Assembly: GCA_002811675.1 (NCBI GenBank) | Contig: PDIM01000023.1 | Location: 1-60,435, forward strand | Direction of reading: 5' to 3' | DNA length: 60,435 nt | Origin: Ichthyosporea sp. XGB-2017a | Taxonomy: Eukaryota > Opisthokonta > Ichthyosporea | In this document: positions 46,636 through 56,725 of the stretch, in pieces | How positions within the stretch are numbered: position 1 is the stretch's first letter | Layout of the letters: the number at the start of each line of letters is the position of its first letter | Position numbers and translations under genes: made by a program | The notes under the pieces: generated by a model | Seen by the model: the letters and a program-made list of their open reading frames with translations, nothing else | What the model was told of the DNA's origin: nothing | The model's database searches: none

Positions 46636-48489
46636 CTACCATTCATCGTCTTCAGATGGACCATCATCTCGAAAGTAGTGCTTGGGTATTGCTTCCAATT
46701 CCTGTCCAGATCTCAACATGGTACGAGCACTTTCAAAAGTGTCCATTGTTCTGAAGTCTTCCCTTTTTAATTTATCTGCATTTTCATTCCATATGCGTTG
46801 CATTTTTTCGGATTCCGTTGCTTCACGCACCGCTTGTTTGTTTTCTACCAGCTCTTTGGACACAATAAACACCAAACCAAATAGAAGGGGGAAGTGATTG
46901 TTCAGCTGCAAACCTAAAAGGTCCACCACATTTTGAAAAGTCATCAAGTACAAAAACTTTGGCCTCTTTGCAAAGTTATTCCAGCAAGAAAACACTCCCT
47001 TATCACAAGAAAGTAAATGGTAGAAGGCAAGATAGCTGTGCACGGCCGATGCAATTTTTTCAGAAGATGGGTTGTTGGGATTAATCATTTCTGGGGCTTT
47101 GGAAAAAGTCACAAAGATGGAATAGTCACCTTGAGAGCTTTCCAGTAGCCTTTGACGCACCTGATTCAAGGGTATTTTGGAGCGGACACTTACAACTGAA
47201 GACAGGATGGAGTTGCTCAAAGATTCATCCCCCAGACTTGAAACGACGGTGAGTTTTAGCTCTGGTAAAAATTGCCCTGGGGATATACGCACAATAAGTT
47301 TGTTTTCTCTAATAGTTCGATGGCCAAATACATGAGGGTACATATCTAGTGTGTGCCGACCGACTGGTCCGGGAAATTGGATGCTTAGAGATTCGGGGAG
47401 TCGTTTGCTTTGTTCGTAGGATCTCTCATCATCACTTCCGCCAAAGCTGGCCTCTTGCAATCGCTGCGTTGGCATTGTTGCTTTTCGCTTCTTGTAGCTT
47501 TCCATGTTTATAATACTTTTGGCATACCTATTTTGTCTTTCCGCTTCACTCACCCCAGGGGTATTGCTCTCGTCCATTTCATAATCACTGTCCGAATAAT
47601 GCTCTTCATATTGCTCATGCTCATAAGTTGGTTCATCTCTCAGCTGGTTGGTAGAGGTTGAAGCTTTTTTTGGTTTGCTAAGAACTGGCTCTTCACCAGA
47701 CTGAATTGTCTTGATCGATCTCCGTTCTTTTCGATATTGAGCACTTAAAGAGATATCGCGGCGCGATATTGATGGTGGCCTTCTTCTTGGAGGTGCAGTG
47801 ATTTGGCCACGGATATCCCTTCCATGGGCTTCTCCCCGCCTGTCGACCCTTTGGTTAGTGCCCATATCACTTTCTTCCCTTGCTGTGTCGGCTTTCTGAG
47901 CGTCACCGTATTCCTCGCCGTCATCGTCTGCTTCTTCCTCCACTTCGTTTTTCTCGTCCTCCTCACTTCCCATAGTCAAATAATTGGCCAACAATAGACC
48001 ACCAAAACTTTGGCAAACAGCTTCGTAGCCACCAAAGTGGTGAGCAATGTTCCCTTCTTCATCACTGCCCTTCAGGGTCATAGTCCGCACTTCTTCTCCC
48101 TTTTTGTTCTTTGTAATAAATTGGGCTGGCTGTTCCGGCAGCACCTGGCCCAGAAGACTTTTTTTGTCTTCTTTCTTCTTCTCCTTTTGCTTTCGCAACG
48201 AGAGCCATTTCCAACGGTTTTCGGCCAAAAATAAATCTTCCACTTTGCATTTTCCCTTGAGTATACCTTCAAAATAAAGATCCTTGGAGTTCTTTTGCAG
48301 AAACATATTGACCCCTTTCAGCTGGCCCTGCTCGGATCCAGAAGCTCTCTCAGTGATGGCTGAAATGGCCTTGGCAAGTGCACTTTCACAAGCATCAACA
48401 TCATCTTCTCCGAGTTTCTCAAAGTGATTAATAAATGCTTTTCTCACTTTGTCCTCTAGTATTCTCTTCACTGTATTCATAGTCCTCAC
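46636..48489 (-). CDS. TFIIS-central-like plus SPOC-like protein (Bye1/PHF3/DIDO type), tentative
   Basis: Single exon, 617 residues. Residues 5-110 (VKRILEDKVRKAFINHFEKL, ALAKAISAITERAS, DLYFEGILKGKCKVEDLFLA) resemble the helical TFIIS central domain found in Bye1, PHF3 and DIDO1. A charged disordered middle contains RRRPPSISRR. The C-terminal third, with NKLIVRISPGQFLPEL, YSIFVTFSKAPE, VHSYLAFYHLLSCDKGVF and FPLLFGLVFIVSKE, has the strand pattern of a SPOC domain. That architecture reads the Pol II CTD and regulates elongation. No PHD finger is seen. The match is by pattern only; an unrelated protein is possible. Confidence 0.45.
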   Translation of the reverse strand: MRTMNTVKRILEDKVRKAFINHFEKLGEDDVDACESALAKAISAITERASGSEQGQLKGVNMFLQKNSKDLYFEGILKGKCKVEDLFLAENRWKWLSLRKQKEKKKEDKKSLLGQVLPEQPAQFITKNKKGEEVRTMTLKGSDEEGNIAHHFGGYEAVCQSFGGLLLANYLTMGSEEDEKNEVEEEADDDGEEYGDAQKADTAREESDMGTNQRVDRRGEAHGRDIRGQITAPPRRRPPSISRRDISLSAQYRKERRSIKTIQSGEEPVLSKPKKASTSTNQLRDEPTYEHEQYEEHYSDSDYEMDESNTPGVSEAERQNRYAKSIINMESYKKRKATMPTQRLQEASFGGSDDERSYEQSKRLPESLSIQFPGPVGRHTLDMYPHVFGHRTIRENKLIVRISPGQFLPELKLTVVSSLGDESLSNSILSSVVSVRSKIPLNQVRQRLLESSQGDYSIFVTFSKAPEMINPNNPSSEKIASAVHSYLAFYHLLSCDKGVFSCWNNFAKRPKFLYLMTFQNVVDLLGLQLNNHFPLLFGLVFIVSKELVENKQAVREATESEKMQRIWNENADKLKREDFRTMDTFESARTMLRSGQELEAIPKHYFRDDGPSEDDEW

Positions 48490-48839
48490 ACAGATTTACA
48501 TCACCGCACACCCCCCCCCCAAAAGAAGAAGAAATAAAGGAAAACGAAAAAAAAGCACCAAAAAAAATGAAAAAAACCAAAAAAAAAGAAAAAAACCAAA
48601 CAATTATGACAAAAATATACACGTGGGAAAAAGCCTCTTCCATAGAGAGAGAACTGTATTCTTTGGCCTCTTCCAAAAAACAATACAGTTCTCTATGGCC
48701 TCTTCGAGGAGCCCCTTGACTCTTGAGCCTCTTTTGTTTCATGTGACTTGCGGAAATTTGAAATTTGACAACTTGGCACATTTTATTTGAAATAGTCGTC
48801 TTGGAATTGTATTGGAGTCTGAGCCTTCTTGGTCGAGCA
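48490..48839. other. Intergenic, A-rich
   Basis: Promoter side of the SPOC-like gene and 3' side of SLX1. It has a C run near 48510 and long A-rich stretches at 48520-48600. A short inverted pair (AGAGAACTGTATT and AATACAGTTCTCT, near 48648 and 48681) can form a hairpin. Confidence 0.5.
48648..48695. repeat. Inverted repeat (hairpin)
   Basis: AGAGAACTGTATT near 48648 is followed about 20 nt later by its exact complement AATACAGTTCTCT. A 13-bp perfect stem, location between two genes, role unknown. Confidence 0.6.
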
Positions 48840-50347
48840 CTATCGAATGTTTAGGCGCGCTTTGAGACGATCTGAAAGGCAAGGTAAGTCCTGTATAAAG
48901 TAAGCATTAGGCATGGAAAAGGTCATATGAGATGAATATGGTCCTTTTGTTAGTCTTTAACACAAAGAGGGCTATAAAACTGGTATGGCACTTACATTTT
49001 CATCGTCACTGCTACTAGTAATGTCAATGATTGGATTTTGAGTTCCCCTTGTGTTATTTGGTGCAATTGTTTCCGAGTCCAGTGTCTCTTGTTTTTCAAA
49101 TCTTTTTACTCGACAGGCCCGAATGTCAGCCAAGTCCAGGGTGTTTATATTGGATGAATTGGATGAGTGTTTTCTCTCTGGGCTTTTTTCTTTATCAGAT
49201 TTGTTTGACTTTTGGTTTTCAGTGTGTGGGGCTAGTATCCTACTGGTTGCTGGATATGTTTGCTTTGTTCGAATAGGTACGGCACGAGTCGTAGTCGACT
49301 TTGATTTCTGACTTGTCTTGCTTTGGGTTGTTCTATCTGTAGTGACTTTTCGTCTCCTAGAATTATCGTGCCCCCTTTTACGAAGTTTAAGAATCAAATT
49401 TCCCCACACAAGTTCACTTTTGCAACACGGGCATGTCCCAATGACTGGAATCAATTGATCTGGATCATTATTTAAAAACCACTGGGACAAGCACCGTAGA
49501 TGAGCCTTCATTTGGCATTTCGGTACTGTGCAAGAAACCCAATTATTCGTTTCCTAAAATAATATCAAGGCAAAGTTTAGTTATCTAATATATCATATAT
49601 ATATATATATATATAAAAGCGAATGTCATTGCTTACATGAACAATTTCTTCGAAACACATTATGCACGATTCTTCCGAGGAGATATTTTCTTTGTCTGGT
49701 ACGGATTCATCAAATTCTTCTTCTTCTCTCTCGTCATCATAAATGTTACTCTTTCGCAATCTCTCAGTCAGTTGATTAATCGCAGAGTCATCTTCCTCCA
49801 GCTGCTCTTTTCCTCTTTGAAATACAATGTCACCCGAATAAAACCGTACGTGTCCCGGTGGAGGTCTGCTAGATGGGAAGTCCTTGACAAACGTAGGATT
49901 GAGCCATTGCACATTGAGAGGTAATCTGCACCAAGGTGTAGCATTGAGCATATACGATAATATGAAAATCTTTCCTTCTACACTCAGCGATTTTCTTTTT
50001 CCTATACTTTTTCCTATAATGTACTTTAGTCTGGTCGATGAAAACGGATTTTGCCAAGCCCATTCAAAACGAAGCGCCGATATTTCCTCAGGGAAGCCAT
50101 GCACGACCAAGATCATTTCCCAAGGGCGCTTGAATCTCGTTTTCCGAGCCCCATTTTGAATTTCCCCATTGTGCTGCCGAATCCGACGAGGCGGATTGCA
50201 CGTAAAACCAATATATGTGCTACCCTCGCACCCCGGTTTCAAAGATCTCAGCAAATAACAAGAGTAAAAATGCGTTCCATCAAAAGTGTGGGGACATGGC
50301 TCCAACACGGGTAAAGCGCGTTCACCATTTCTTCTCCCCACCACCAT
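48840..50347 (-). CDS. SLX1: Structure-specific endonuclease subunit SLX1
   Basis: Nuclease that with SLX4 cuts Holliday junctions and flaps. Three exons, 49637-50347, 48996-49553 and 48840-48890, give 439 residues. The GIY-YIG domain is clear: FYSCYLLRSL, YIGFTCNPPRRIRQHNGE and the catalytic glutamate in ALRFEWAWQNP. The C-terminal RING-like zinc module is split by an intron: CIMCFEEIVH, then WVSCTVPKCQMKAHLRCLSQ, then CPCCKSELVWGNLI. A Ser/Lys-rich tail contains PIIDITSSSDDEN, a SUMO-interaction type motif. A 17-codon last exon adds DLPCLSDRLKARLNIR; without it the frame ends after VSAIPVL. Confidence 0.92.
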
Positions 50348-51064
50348 TATCCCTTCTCCTTCTTTCTTCTTCTTCTTCTTCTTCTTCTTCTCTGATTCAC
50401 AATGCAGGACCTACAGCTACAACAGCTAGTCCAGCTGGGAACACGTTGCTAGTTGCTGCTGCTTCTGTCATGAAGGGATGATAAGGGTTGTGCCAAATAA
50501 TTTATCCAGCTGCAGACAGCTGCAGCTGCACGCAGCACGGTGCACCCTCCACTCCTTGCTGCCATCATGCATTGATCAGGGATCGTGGCCTGCACAGAAG
50601 GGGGGTAGTCATAGTAAAATCCAGCCATTCACCATGGTCCACCTGCTTCTCTATCAACACTCTCCATACAAAATCTTTTTTATACTTTGTCAAACAAAAA
50701 TAATCAAATAACGCGAGGGCGGAATGGCCTTGGGGCTTTTTAACTATGGAGATGACCATAATAAAATAGAAAATAAGTCGACTTGGGATGCACCACGGTT
50801 TGTTTTTTTATTTGCAGATAATCCGTTGGTGTTTTTGTTGATTTTCAAGTTTGTTGCGCAAACGAGGAGACTGACTTTGTGGATTTGAATAGGGATTTTG
50901 TTTTTTGAGTTTATTGATTGGAAGCGAGGAGGGGAGGGGATAACTTACCTTTGGGATTGCGTGATTTGGGTATATTTGAAAGGAAATATTTGTCTTTTTG
51001 TGCTGTTTTTCTGTTTTTTTTTCCTGCTAGTTGTGGTTTCCACTTTTGTGAGTCAACAATCAAA
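50348..51064. promoter_or_regulatory. Divergent promoter SLX1/PRELI gene
   Basis: About 700 nt between outward-facing genes, with a (TTC)n microsatellite at about 50364-50390 and several CAGCTG palindromes near 50420-50530. An open frame enters the PRELI gene from 50918 but the leader it encodes is not family-like. Confidence 0.45.
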
Positions 51065-51613
51065 ATGGTGAGAATATTTTCGAATGAACACGAGTATCCT
51101 CATTCGTGGGAAGATGTGACGTCGGCGTTTTGGAGAAAATATCCTAATCCGCATAGCAAGCACGTCGTTGGGGCGGATTTTATTCAATTTTCAGTGGATG
51201 AAGAAACAAAAGTTGTAAAAACGCGACGACTTTTAGCCAAGACAAACTCTATAAAGTTGCCAGCATGGGGGAGACATTTTGTTCCGACGCACACTGCATA
51301 TATTGTTGAAGATGCGGAGATTGATCCGATAAACAAAAAAATGACTACTTTTACAAGGAATATTACATATTCAGGGATTTTGAAAGTGGAGGAAAGGGTC
51401 GTGTATACTCCTATTGAAGGCAAGCCAGATTCTACATGCTGTGCGGTTCAGGCTACTGTGAAATCTGGTGTTCGATTTTGGTCGCATCCTTTGGAAATGT
51501 TTGGGATTGAGCGGTTCAAGAAGAGTGCTGTTGATGCACAGAATGCTTTAAAATATGCCATTTCTGAATATCGCGATCGCTTTCTTAAAAAGCAGCCAAG
51601 TGTTTCTTCGTGA
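51065..51613 (+). CDS. PRELI/Ups-family lipid transfer protein (PRELID1-like)
   Basis: Single exon, 182 residues from MVRIFSNEHEYPHSWEDVTS. PRELI-domain proteins pair with TRIAP1/Mdm35 in the mitochondrial intermembrane space and carry phosphatidic acid between membranes for cardiolipin synthesis. The whole PRELI domain is visible: AFWRKYPNPHSKHV, TRRLLAKTNSIKLPAWGR, AYIVEDAEIDPINKKMTTFT, then MFGIERFKKSAVDAQNAL. The KTN and MTTFTRN segments favour the PRELID1/Ups1 branch over PRELID3. The start is the Met at the family-typical N-terminus; the frame extends upstream through a non-conserved leader. Confidence 0.92.
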   Translation: MVRIFSNEHEYPHSWEDVTSAFWRKYPNPHSKHVVGADFIQFSVDEETKVVKTRRLLAKTNSIKLPAWGRHFVPTHTAYIVEDAEIDPINKKMTTFTRNITYSGILKVEERVVYTPIEGKPDSTCCAVQATVKSGVRFWSHPLEMFGIERFKKSAVDAQNALKYAISEYRDRFLKKQPSVSS

Positions 51614-52087
51614 TTGCTCTTTTTTTTTTATCCTTTTAGTATTGAACTGTAAATAATTTAATGCGAAATGATTTTGGAGTTGAAGGGCAAAAATAACCCA
51701 TTTCTATACATTCATACACATATCCATCGCTTTCTCTACAATCCCAACTGCCGTCGCCCTGATTTGACATATCGGACAATTCCACACTCTCTTATTCCTA
51801 CTCTCGCTGTTTTCGCCTTTTGCTACTCATTGAGTTTAGCGAAAACTCAACACAAATAGTATAAATAAAAAAGAAAAAAGAAACAAAAAAGTATCTTCTT
51901 GCAGTGCTTTACTCAAGGTTCCCTGTTTTGTTTTGCTTCTAGCCATGCTGGTGATAGGAAGTCTTGTTCCAAGCTCCCAGCTAGCTACCTCCTATCCATC
52001 CAGCTGTACGTCGCAACGAGGGCCGGACAGGTCTTCGGACATTTCCTGTGTTGCGGCCAAGCACTGTAAAATTGCAATGACCTAAAG

Positions 52088-52224
52088 GTCGGCTCGCTCG
52101 CCATTTTCTTCTTTAGGGTTATAGATAGTAGCGCAAATTCCAGGAGCCAATCAGAGGACGCCCTAAAAGTGTATTTAAATTGTCGATCAGTAAGGAGGAA
52201 TCGCTCGCAAGCTCGCTCGATAAG
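52088..52224 (+). repeat. Dispersed repeat, copy B (related to 19535-19692)
   Basis: Contains, in order, GGCTCGCTCGC, ATTTTCTTCTTTAGGGTTAT, GAGCCAATCAGAGGACGCCC with TAAAAGTG, and GGAGGAATCGCTCGCAAGCTC, all shared with the copy near 19.6 kb in opposite orientation. Its right end has been duplicated locally. Confidence 0.7.
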
Positions 52225-52250
52225 GAGGAATCGCTCGCAAGCTCGCTCGA
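52191..52250 (+). repeat. Perfect 30-bp tandem duplication
   Basis: Two identical 30-bp units, 52191-52220 and 52221-52250, starting TAAGGAGGAATCGCTCGC. They overlap the right end of dispersed repeat copy B. Absence of mismatches suggests a recent event. Confidence 0.95.
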
Positions 52251-52801
52251 TTACATAATTGCATGGCACGTGATATTCGCAGCAGTGTCCCTTGCAGCAG
52301 TGCAGGGAAAACAGTTTTCCTTGAACAGTGTTCATACAAACACACCCTTTGGTCAGAATGGCTGTTCCGTGTTTCTTAGCAACTCTTTCACTATGTAGTG
52401 CCAAATACACAATGTAGTAGATAAATTATGGTTCACAAGTACAGTACTCACTACTCGCCGACCAAAAAGTTTTTTAATTTTTTTTCTCTTTTTTTTTTTT
52501 ATTTTTTTTTTCTGGCACAAAGGGAAAGACATAATTGCCTTTTGGGGGAGGGTTTTGTTTACTGAAAGTCCCTATTAGTGGTACCTCTTTTTTTCTAGCT
52601 CGTCTCATAACGGGGTGGTTGGGGGCTTTTTGAGGGGCCGGAAGTGGAAGACAAAGAGGAATGAAACTGCTTGATAGTAAACTTGCAATTAATAGAGCCT
52701 CTTGGCAAAAACTTATATTTTGGGGGATGTCTGTGTAGATTTAAGTGTTCAAAACAAAAAAGGAAAAAGAAAAAAGGAAACAGTTTAAATTAGTCTGCAA
52801 G

Positions 52802-54085
52802 ATGCAGTGCTCACAGAGGAGTACAGTTCGAAACAAGGCCACCATTACCACTGGTGAATGGGCAAAAGGCCACAATGACATTATTTGCAATAGCGTGAGG
52901 GAAAAAAAGTTGGCAAATGCTGTTAGGGAGACTGGTATTGAGATTCAAAACTATACTCACAAAGACTTGAAGGAGCAGAAAGAGCATTCTGATGAAAAGA
53001 TTGAGCAAAGGATCAAAGAGGTGAATGCATGGAAGGGAGCTCTGGATGTTCAAATTCAAGAAACAAAAAATGAAATGAACGAAGTGTCTTCTTTGCTAGA
53101 TTTTTTAACCAAAAGGCAAGAGCTTTTTCAGTCTCCAAAGTCAGTGTTTAACGAATGTATTAAACTTCGAGAAGGCAAAGTGTCCGAGAGGGTGTATGAC
53201 CATCCCGAAGAAAACTTGTATACGTCTGTTGACGTTTCCTGCCAAGCCCTTTTGGTTGTTGGCGAATTCCTTAAAGAGCTTGCAGAAAATTTTAGAAAGT
53301 TGAAAGCCAGTCTTTATACACTCGAGCACGATATTCGTGACAAAGTAACCGCTTTGAAGTATGAAGAGACGGCAAGAAATATGGGTCAGCATGGGGTTAC
53401 CCCTTTCATTACATTGGTGGCCAGTAAAAAGTAAGGTCTTTTTTTAGAATTTCTTTCTTTTCTTTTTTGTATCTGTTTCCTAACATGACGCTTTCTTTTT
53501 TTCAGGTGGGTTAATCCTGTAAAGTGGGTAGAGTTTACATCTTTAAACATTGAAGAAGCATCCTCTGTTGTAAACAATTCTGTATCCTTGCGGGCCAAAC
53601 AAACAGAGCAAGTCGAGCAGTGTTTAGCTTTACTATTAAAAAGAAGCGCCATTGTTTCAGGTGCTTTGTCTTCGAGGGTTGAAGAAATACAGGCCGTGAA
53701 AAAGGAACTTGAAGCAAAAGCGGCGGTAACGGAAGAAGAAATTCGTATTACAGAGACTACTATTGCGGATTTGGAAAACTCTATAGCTGAAAAATTAGAC
53801 CCCATTCGTATTGCCACCGCCAGATTGGACACGCGTTCACAAAGGCCAAACATGGAGCTTGTCAAAGATCCAGCCACATTTGCCATTGAATATGAAATCA
53901 CTGTAATTAAAAAGGCCATACAGCTTTTACGCAACAACATCAAAGACGCCAACAGTGCTTTGATGCGTCTTCGACGTACAAAAGTAGCCATTGCCGATGA
54001 CTTGGAAAAGGTAGAAAAGTCAATTTCGATTGATGAAGCTTGTTTGGAGATAGTAAACAACCTAGAAAAGGTTCTCTCCTCTTGA
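52802..54085 (+). CDS. Tektin
   Basis: Coiled-coil filament protein that runs inside axonemal doublet microtubules. Two exons, 52802-53430 and 53506-54085, give 402 residues. The protein is a succession of long helices (KQELFQSP-type turn at 100-118, then CIKLREGKVSERVYDHPEEN). The tektin signature nonapeptide appears as RPNMELVKD near residue 295. Human tektins carry C at the position that is V here. The start is MQCSQRSTVRNKA; an upstream in-frame Met at 52745 adds a lysine-rich leader and is less likely. I cannot assign a tektin number. Confidence 0.88.
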
Positions 54086-54278
54086 GGAGGAAATGAATTT
54101 ATATAAAACACAAACAACAAAAGAATGTTTTCTTCTTTTATTCCATCACACTGTAAAAAAAAAATTAAAAACACAGAAAAAAAAGAAAAAAAAAAATCAA
54201 CTAAACTGAGCAAATAAAAAGAAGAAGAAAAGAAAACAAAAAGGAGAGAGAGAGAGTGTGTGTGTGTGTGTGTTGTTA

Positions 54279-55229
54279 TTATACAGAGAGGCAGTTGTGG
54301 TTCTTAGTGTACAAAAGGAATTCAATAGTACAGTTGTAGTAATAATATAGACAAAGAAAGGTAAAGACGTGCCAAATCTGATGGCTGGAAAAGAAAAAAT
54401 CAAATCTGCCGGGGTAAATACTTTCAGGGATTCGTGTAAAGAAGAAAATTAAGCCAAAAAATGCCAATAAATAGGTGTAGAGAATGCGGGGGAGGAAAAA
54501 CATGACAACGTCAGAGAACAGTCCGTGTGATGCAATGAAATGTAACGAAGGGACAATGCCAAATCCTCCGAGTAGGATAAACAAGTTATTTCGAAACTTT
54601 TCCCATGCGTCGGTGTTGTAGTCGGCAATAGTTAGCGAGCAGACAATCTTCAGCGAGGCCACACAAAATATCCCCAGGCAGTACACCATTTGCATTGTGG
54701 GATTACAATACAAACAAAAGTACAGACCGGGCAAGTACGTACTTGTCAAGGCCAAGAAAATTCCAAAGTGATCCATTTTCATGCAATGGCAATATGCAGT
54801 TTCAGAATTGCATTTGAACAAGTGATACATTGCTGAATTTCCCATGCACACTGCCGAGCAGCACGTGTTTAGTTGAATAATTGCCCATTCAAGCCACGTT
54901 CCTCCATTGGAAAAGACAACATGGTAGTTGTTAAACAGAATGCAATATGCAAACACAAAAAACCCAATCAAATGTGTCCATACGTTAAAAAACTCGTTTG
55001 AAAGCACAAACAGGCTTTTCAAACAAGCTTCAAAGTTTAAATAGCAACGGTACCCGCTTCGTATGTCTGGATTGTCTTGAAGCCAAAATGGAATCTGATT
55101 AAACGAATACAACACAATCTTGTTTCCGTTGCACTTTGGAGACGCATCCTTTTCTGCCTTTGGCGGGGCTATTCCCCTCTTCAAAATATGAAAAGCTGAA
55201 AGAATCAAATATGTCTTATTTTCCAACAT
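54279..55229 (-). CDS. PAQR (progestin and adipoQ receptor) family membrane protein
   Basis: Single exon, 316 residues with seven hydrophobic segments. Family motifs are SNEFFNVWTHLIGF near 78-90, NSAMYHLFKCNSE near 130-142, KMDHFGIFLALT near 150, and SHQIWHVFTF near 283. The histidines and aspartate of these motifs form the zinc site of the ceramidase-like fold. IPESIYPGRFDFFFSSHQIW resembles PAQR3, a Golgi protein in animals. Ligand and compartment here are unknown. Its 3' end faces tektin's. Confidence 0.87.
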   Translation of the reverse strand: MLENKTYLILSAFHILKRGIAPPKAEKDASPKCNGNKIVLYSFNQIPFWLQDNPDIRSGYRCYLNFEACLKSLFVLSNEFFNVWTHLIGFFVFAYCILFNNYHVVFSNGGTWLEWAIIQLNTCCSAVCMGNSAMYHLFKCNSETAYCHCMKMDHFGIFLALTSTYLPGLYFCLYCNPTMQMVYCLGIFCVASLKIVCSLTIADYNTDAWEKFRNNLFILLGGFGIVPSLHFIASHGLFSDVVMFFLPRILYTYLLAFFGLIFFFTRIPESIYPGRFDFFFSSHQIWHVFTFLCLYYYYNCTIEFLLYTKNHNCLSV

Positions 55230-55380
55230 GATCCTTGTTAAATCTACACAACACAGAAAGGAAGCAAGAAGGCAACAAAAATTAATTTATAGGCTTATTG
55301 GATAATACCAGGCGCCTGTTACTATTTATGGCATGAACGAGGTAAAAGTTAACAATTCTCTCGAGGGAATTAAATGTTTC

Positions 55381-55411
<31 letters not shown>

Positions 55412-55638
55412 GCAAGAATTCAAAGGAGAATTTGCCTTGAGAATTTGAATTTCCAACCAGGGAGCGGCGACCTCCCTGTTTCCAAGGCCACCCGACAGCA
55501 GCAGTGAGCAGGGACTGGAGGGCCGGAGGCGGGAGCACCCGAGTCTTGCATTTTCTCTATTTTGTTTTCTTTTTTTTTGGCACAAATTTTTTTGAGATTT
55601 AATTTGCTTTTCTTTTTTTTATTTTTTTTTCTTTCAGA
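55230..55638. promoter_or_regulatory. Divergent promoter PAQR/GH16-like A
   Basis: Outward-facing genes 409 nt apart, with an A run of 29 nt at 55381-55409 and T-rich sequence directly before the GH16-like start. Confidence 0.45.
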
Positions 55639-56725
55639 ATGATTGAGCGACGAGAAGTACCTCTTTGGGTGCCTATTCTTGCGATCATTGGTACAGTGCT
55701 GCTGATTTTTCTTGCCATTAGTGCGGACAAACCAGACAAACTATGCTATTCGACCTACTCACACAAAGAGTTGGTGACCGTTATGCATGGATTGCAAAAG
55801 ACTTCTTATCCACTGGATGAAAAACATTTTGAGGCACAGCAAACTGCGATACATGCTCACAATCGCGAGCTTCAGTACTATGACAAAGGGCAAGTCGAAT
55901 TTGCTACAGACCCCGAAGAGCCCATGGTTATCACCCCTGCAGTAGGTGACCATGCAAACTCAAAGTATCCTCCTGCCAAGTCTGGCAAGGTAATTAGCAA
56001 GTTTACGATCAACTGTGGGGACATTGTCGAGATTGAGGCCACTTTGCCCACAAAAGACGGTGCATGGGGGGCTTTATGGACTTTGCCAACAGATTCAGTA
56101 AAGGAAGACGAAGCCTTTTTCGAACACGGAGGAGAAAATTTGGTATGGCCAACAGGAGGCGAACTCGATATCATTGAGGCCAGTTCTTCTCAAAAAGCCT
56201 TCTCGAGCGCCATTCATTACCGTTATGAATCGCTATTTCCATCTCATTGCCTCAATCTCAACCAAGACAGAGATTGCTACGTGACCAGGAAACCAAACGT
56301 TCCATTTGAAACTAAAAAACACAGGTTCTATTTGTACAGGGAATGTAATCGAGTGACCATGTGGATTGACAATCATGAACCCCATTTGAGTCAATGCCAG
56401 TCATATATGGTTCCAAAAGAGAAATACAAGCACCATTTGATTATGAATTTGGCTATTGGAGGAGATCGTAAGTACTAAATGTGAAAACAAAAGAAAGAAA
56501 GAAAAGGCAATATGATTTTAATTTTTTTTTTTGTTAATCTTTTATTATGCAGTCGGAGAACATATTGCCATCAACAAAAAGGCCCTTAGAGGAATGGAAA
56601 TGACAATTCACTCTGTTAATATGTACCGTGAGACAGTTGGGAAGCCAAACTACCTCTTCCTTGCACTTATACCTGGTGGTATTGTCCTTCTTGTCTTGCT
56701 ATCATATATGCTTTACAAACAATGA
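55639..56725 (+). CDS. Membrane-anchored GH16-like glucanase/transglycosylase, copy A
   Basis: Two exons, 55639-56467 and 56553-56725, give 333 residues. A type II signal anchor lies at about 8-30 (PLWVPILAIIGTVLLIFLAI). The GH16 jelly-roll shows AWGALWTLP and, at 170-180, WPTGGELDIIEA. This is the ExDxxE catalytic motif with Glu175, Asp177 and Glu180 intact. The second exon completes the fold (MEMTIHSVNMYRE) and adds a second hydrophobic segment ending in YKQ. GH16 enzymes act on beta-glucans and related polysaccharides, so wall or coat remodelling is likely. The substrate cannot be read from sequence. The gene has a tandem paralog at 57478. Confidence 0.8.

Larger units (their letters stand above)
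51614..52801. other. Intergenic with dispersed repeat
   Basis: About 1.2 kb between two plus-strand genes. Holds repeat copy B (52088-52224), a 30-bp tandem duplication and long T runs at 52475-52512. No gene recognised. Confidence 0.5.

Noticed and set aside
48848-48885. Plus-strand ATG frame (MFRRALRRSERQ) ending at a GTAAGT donor
   Set aside because: No downstream plus-strand exon exists; the same DNA is the minus-strand last exon of SLX1, whose phase fits.
52180-52398. 72-residue frame through the 30-bp tandem repeat
   Set aside because: The repeat is a multiple of 3, so it stays open by chance; the region is a non-coding dispersed repeat.
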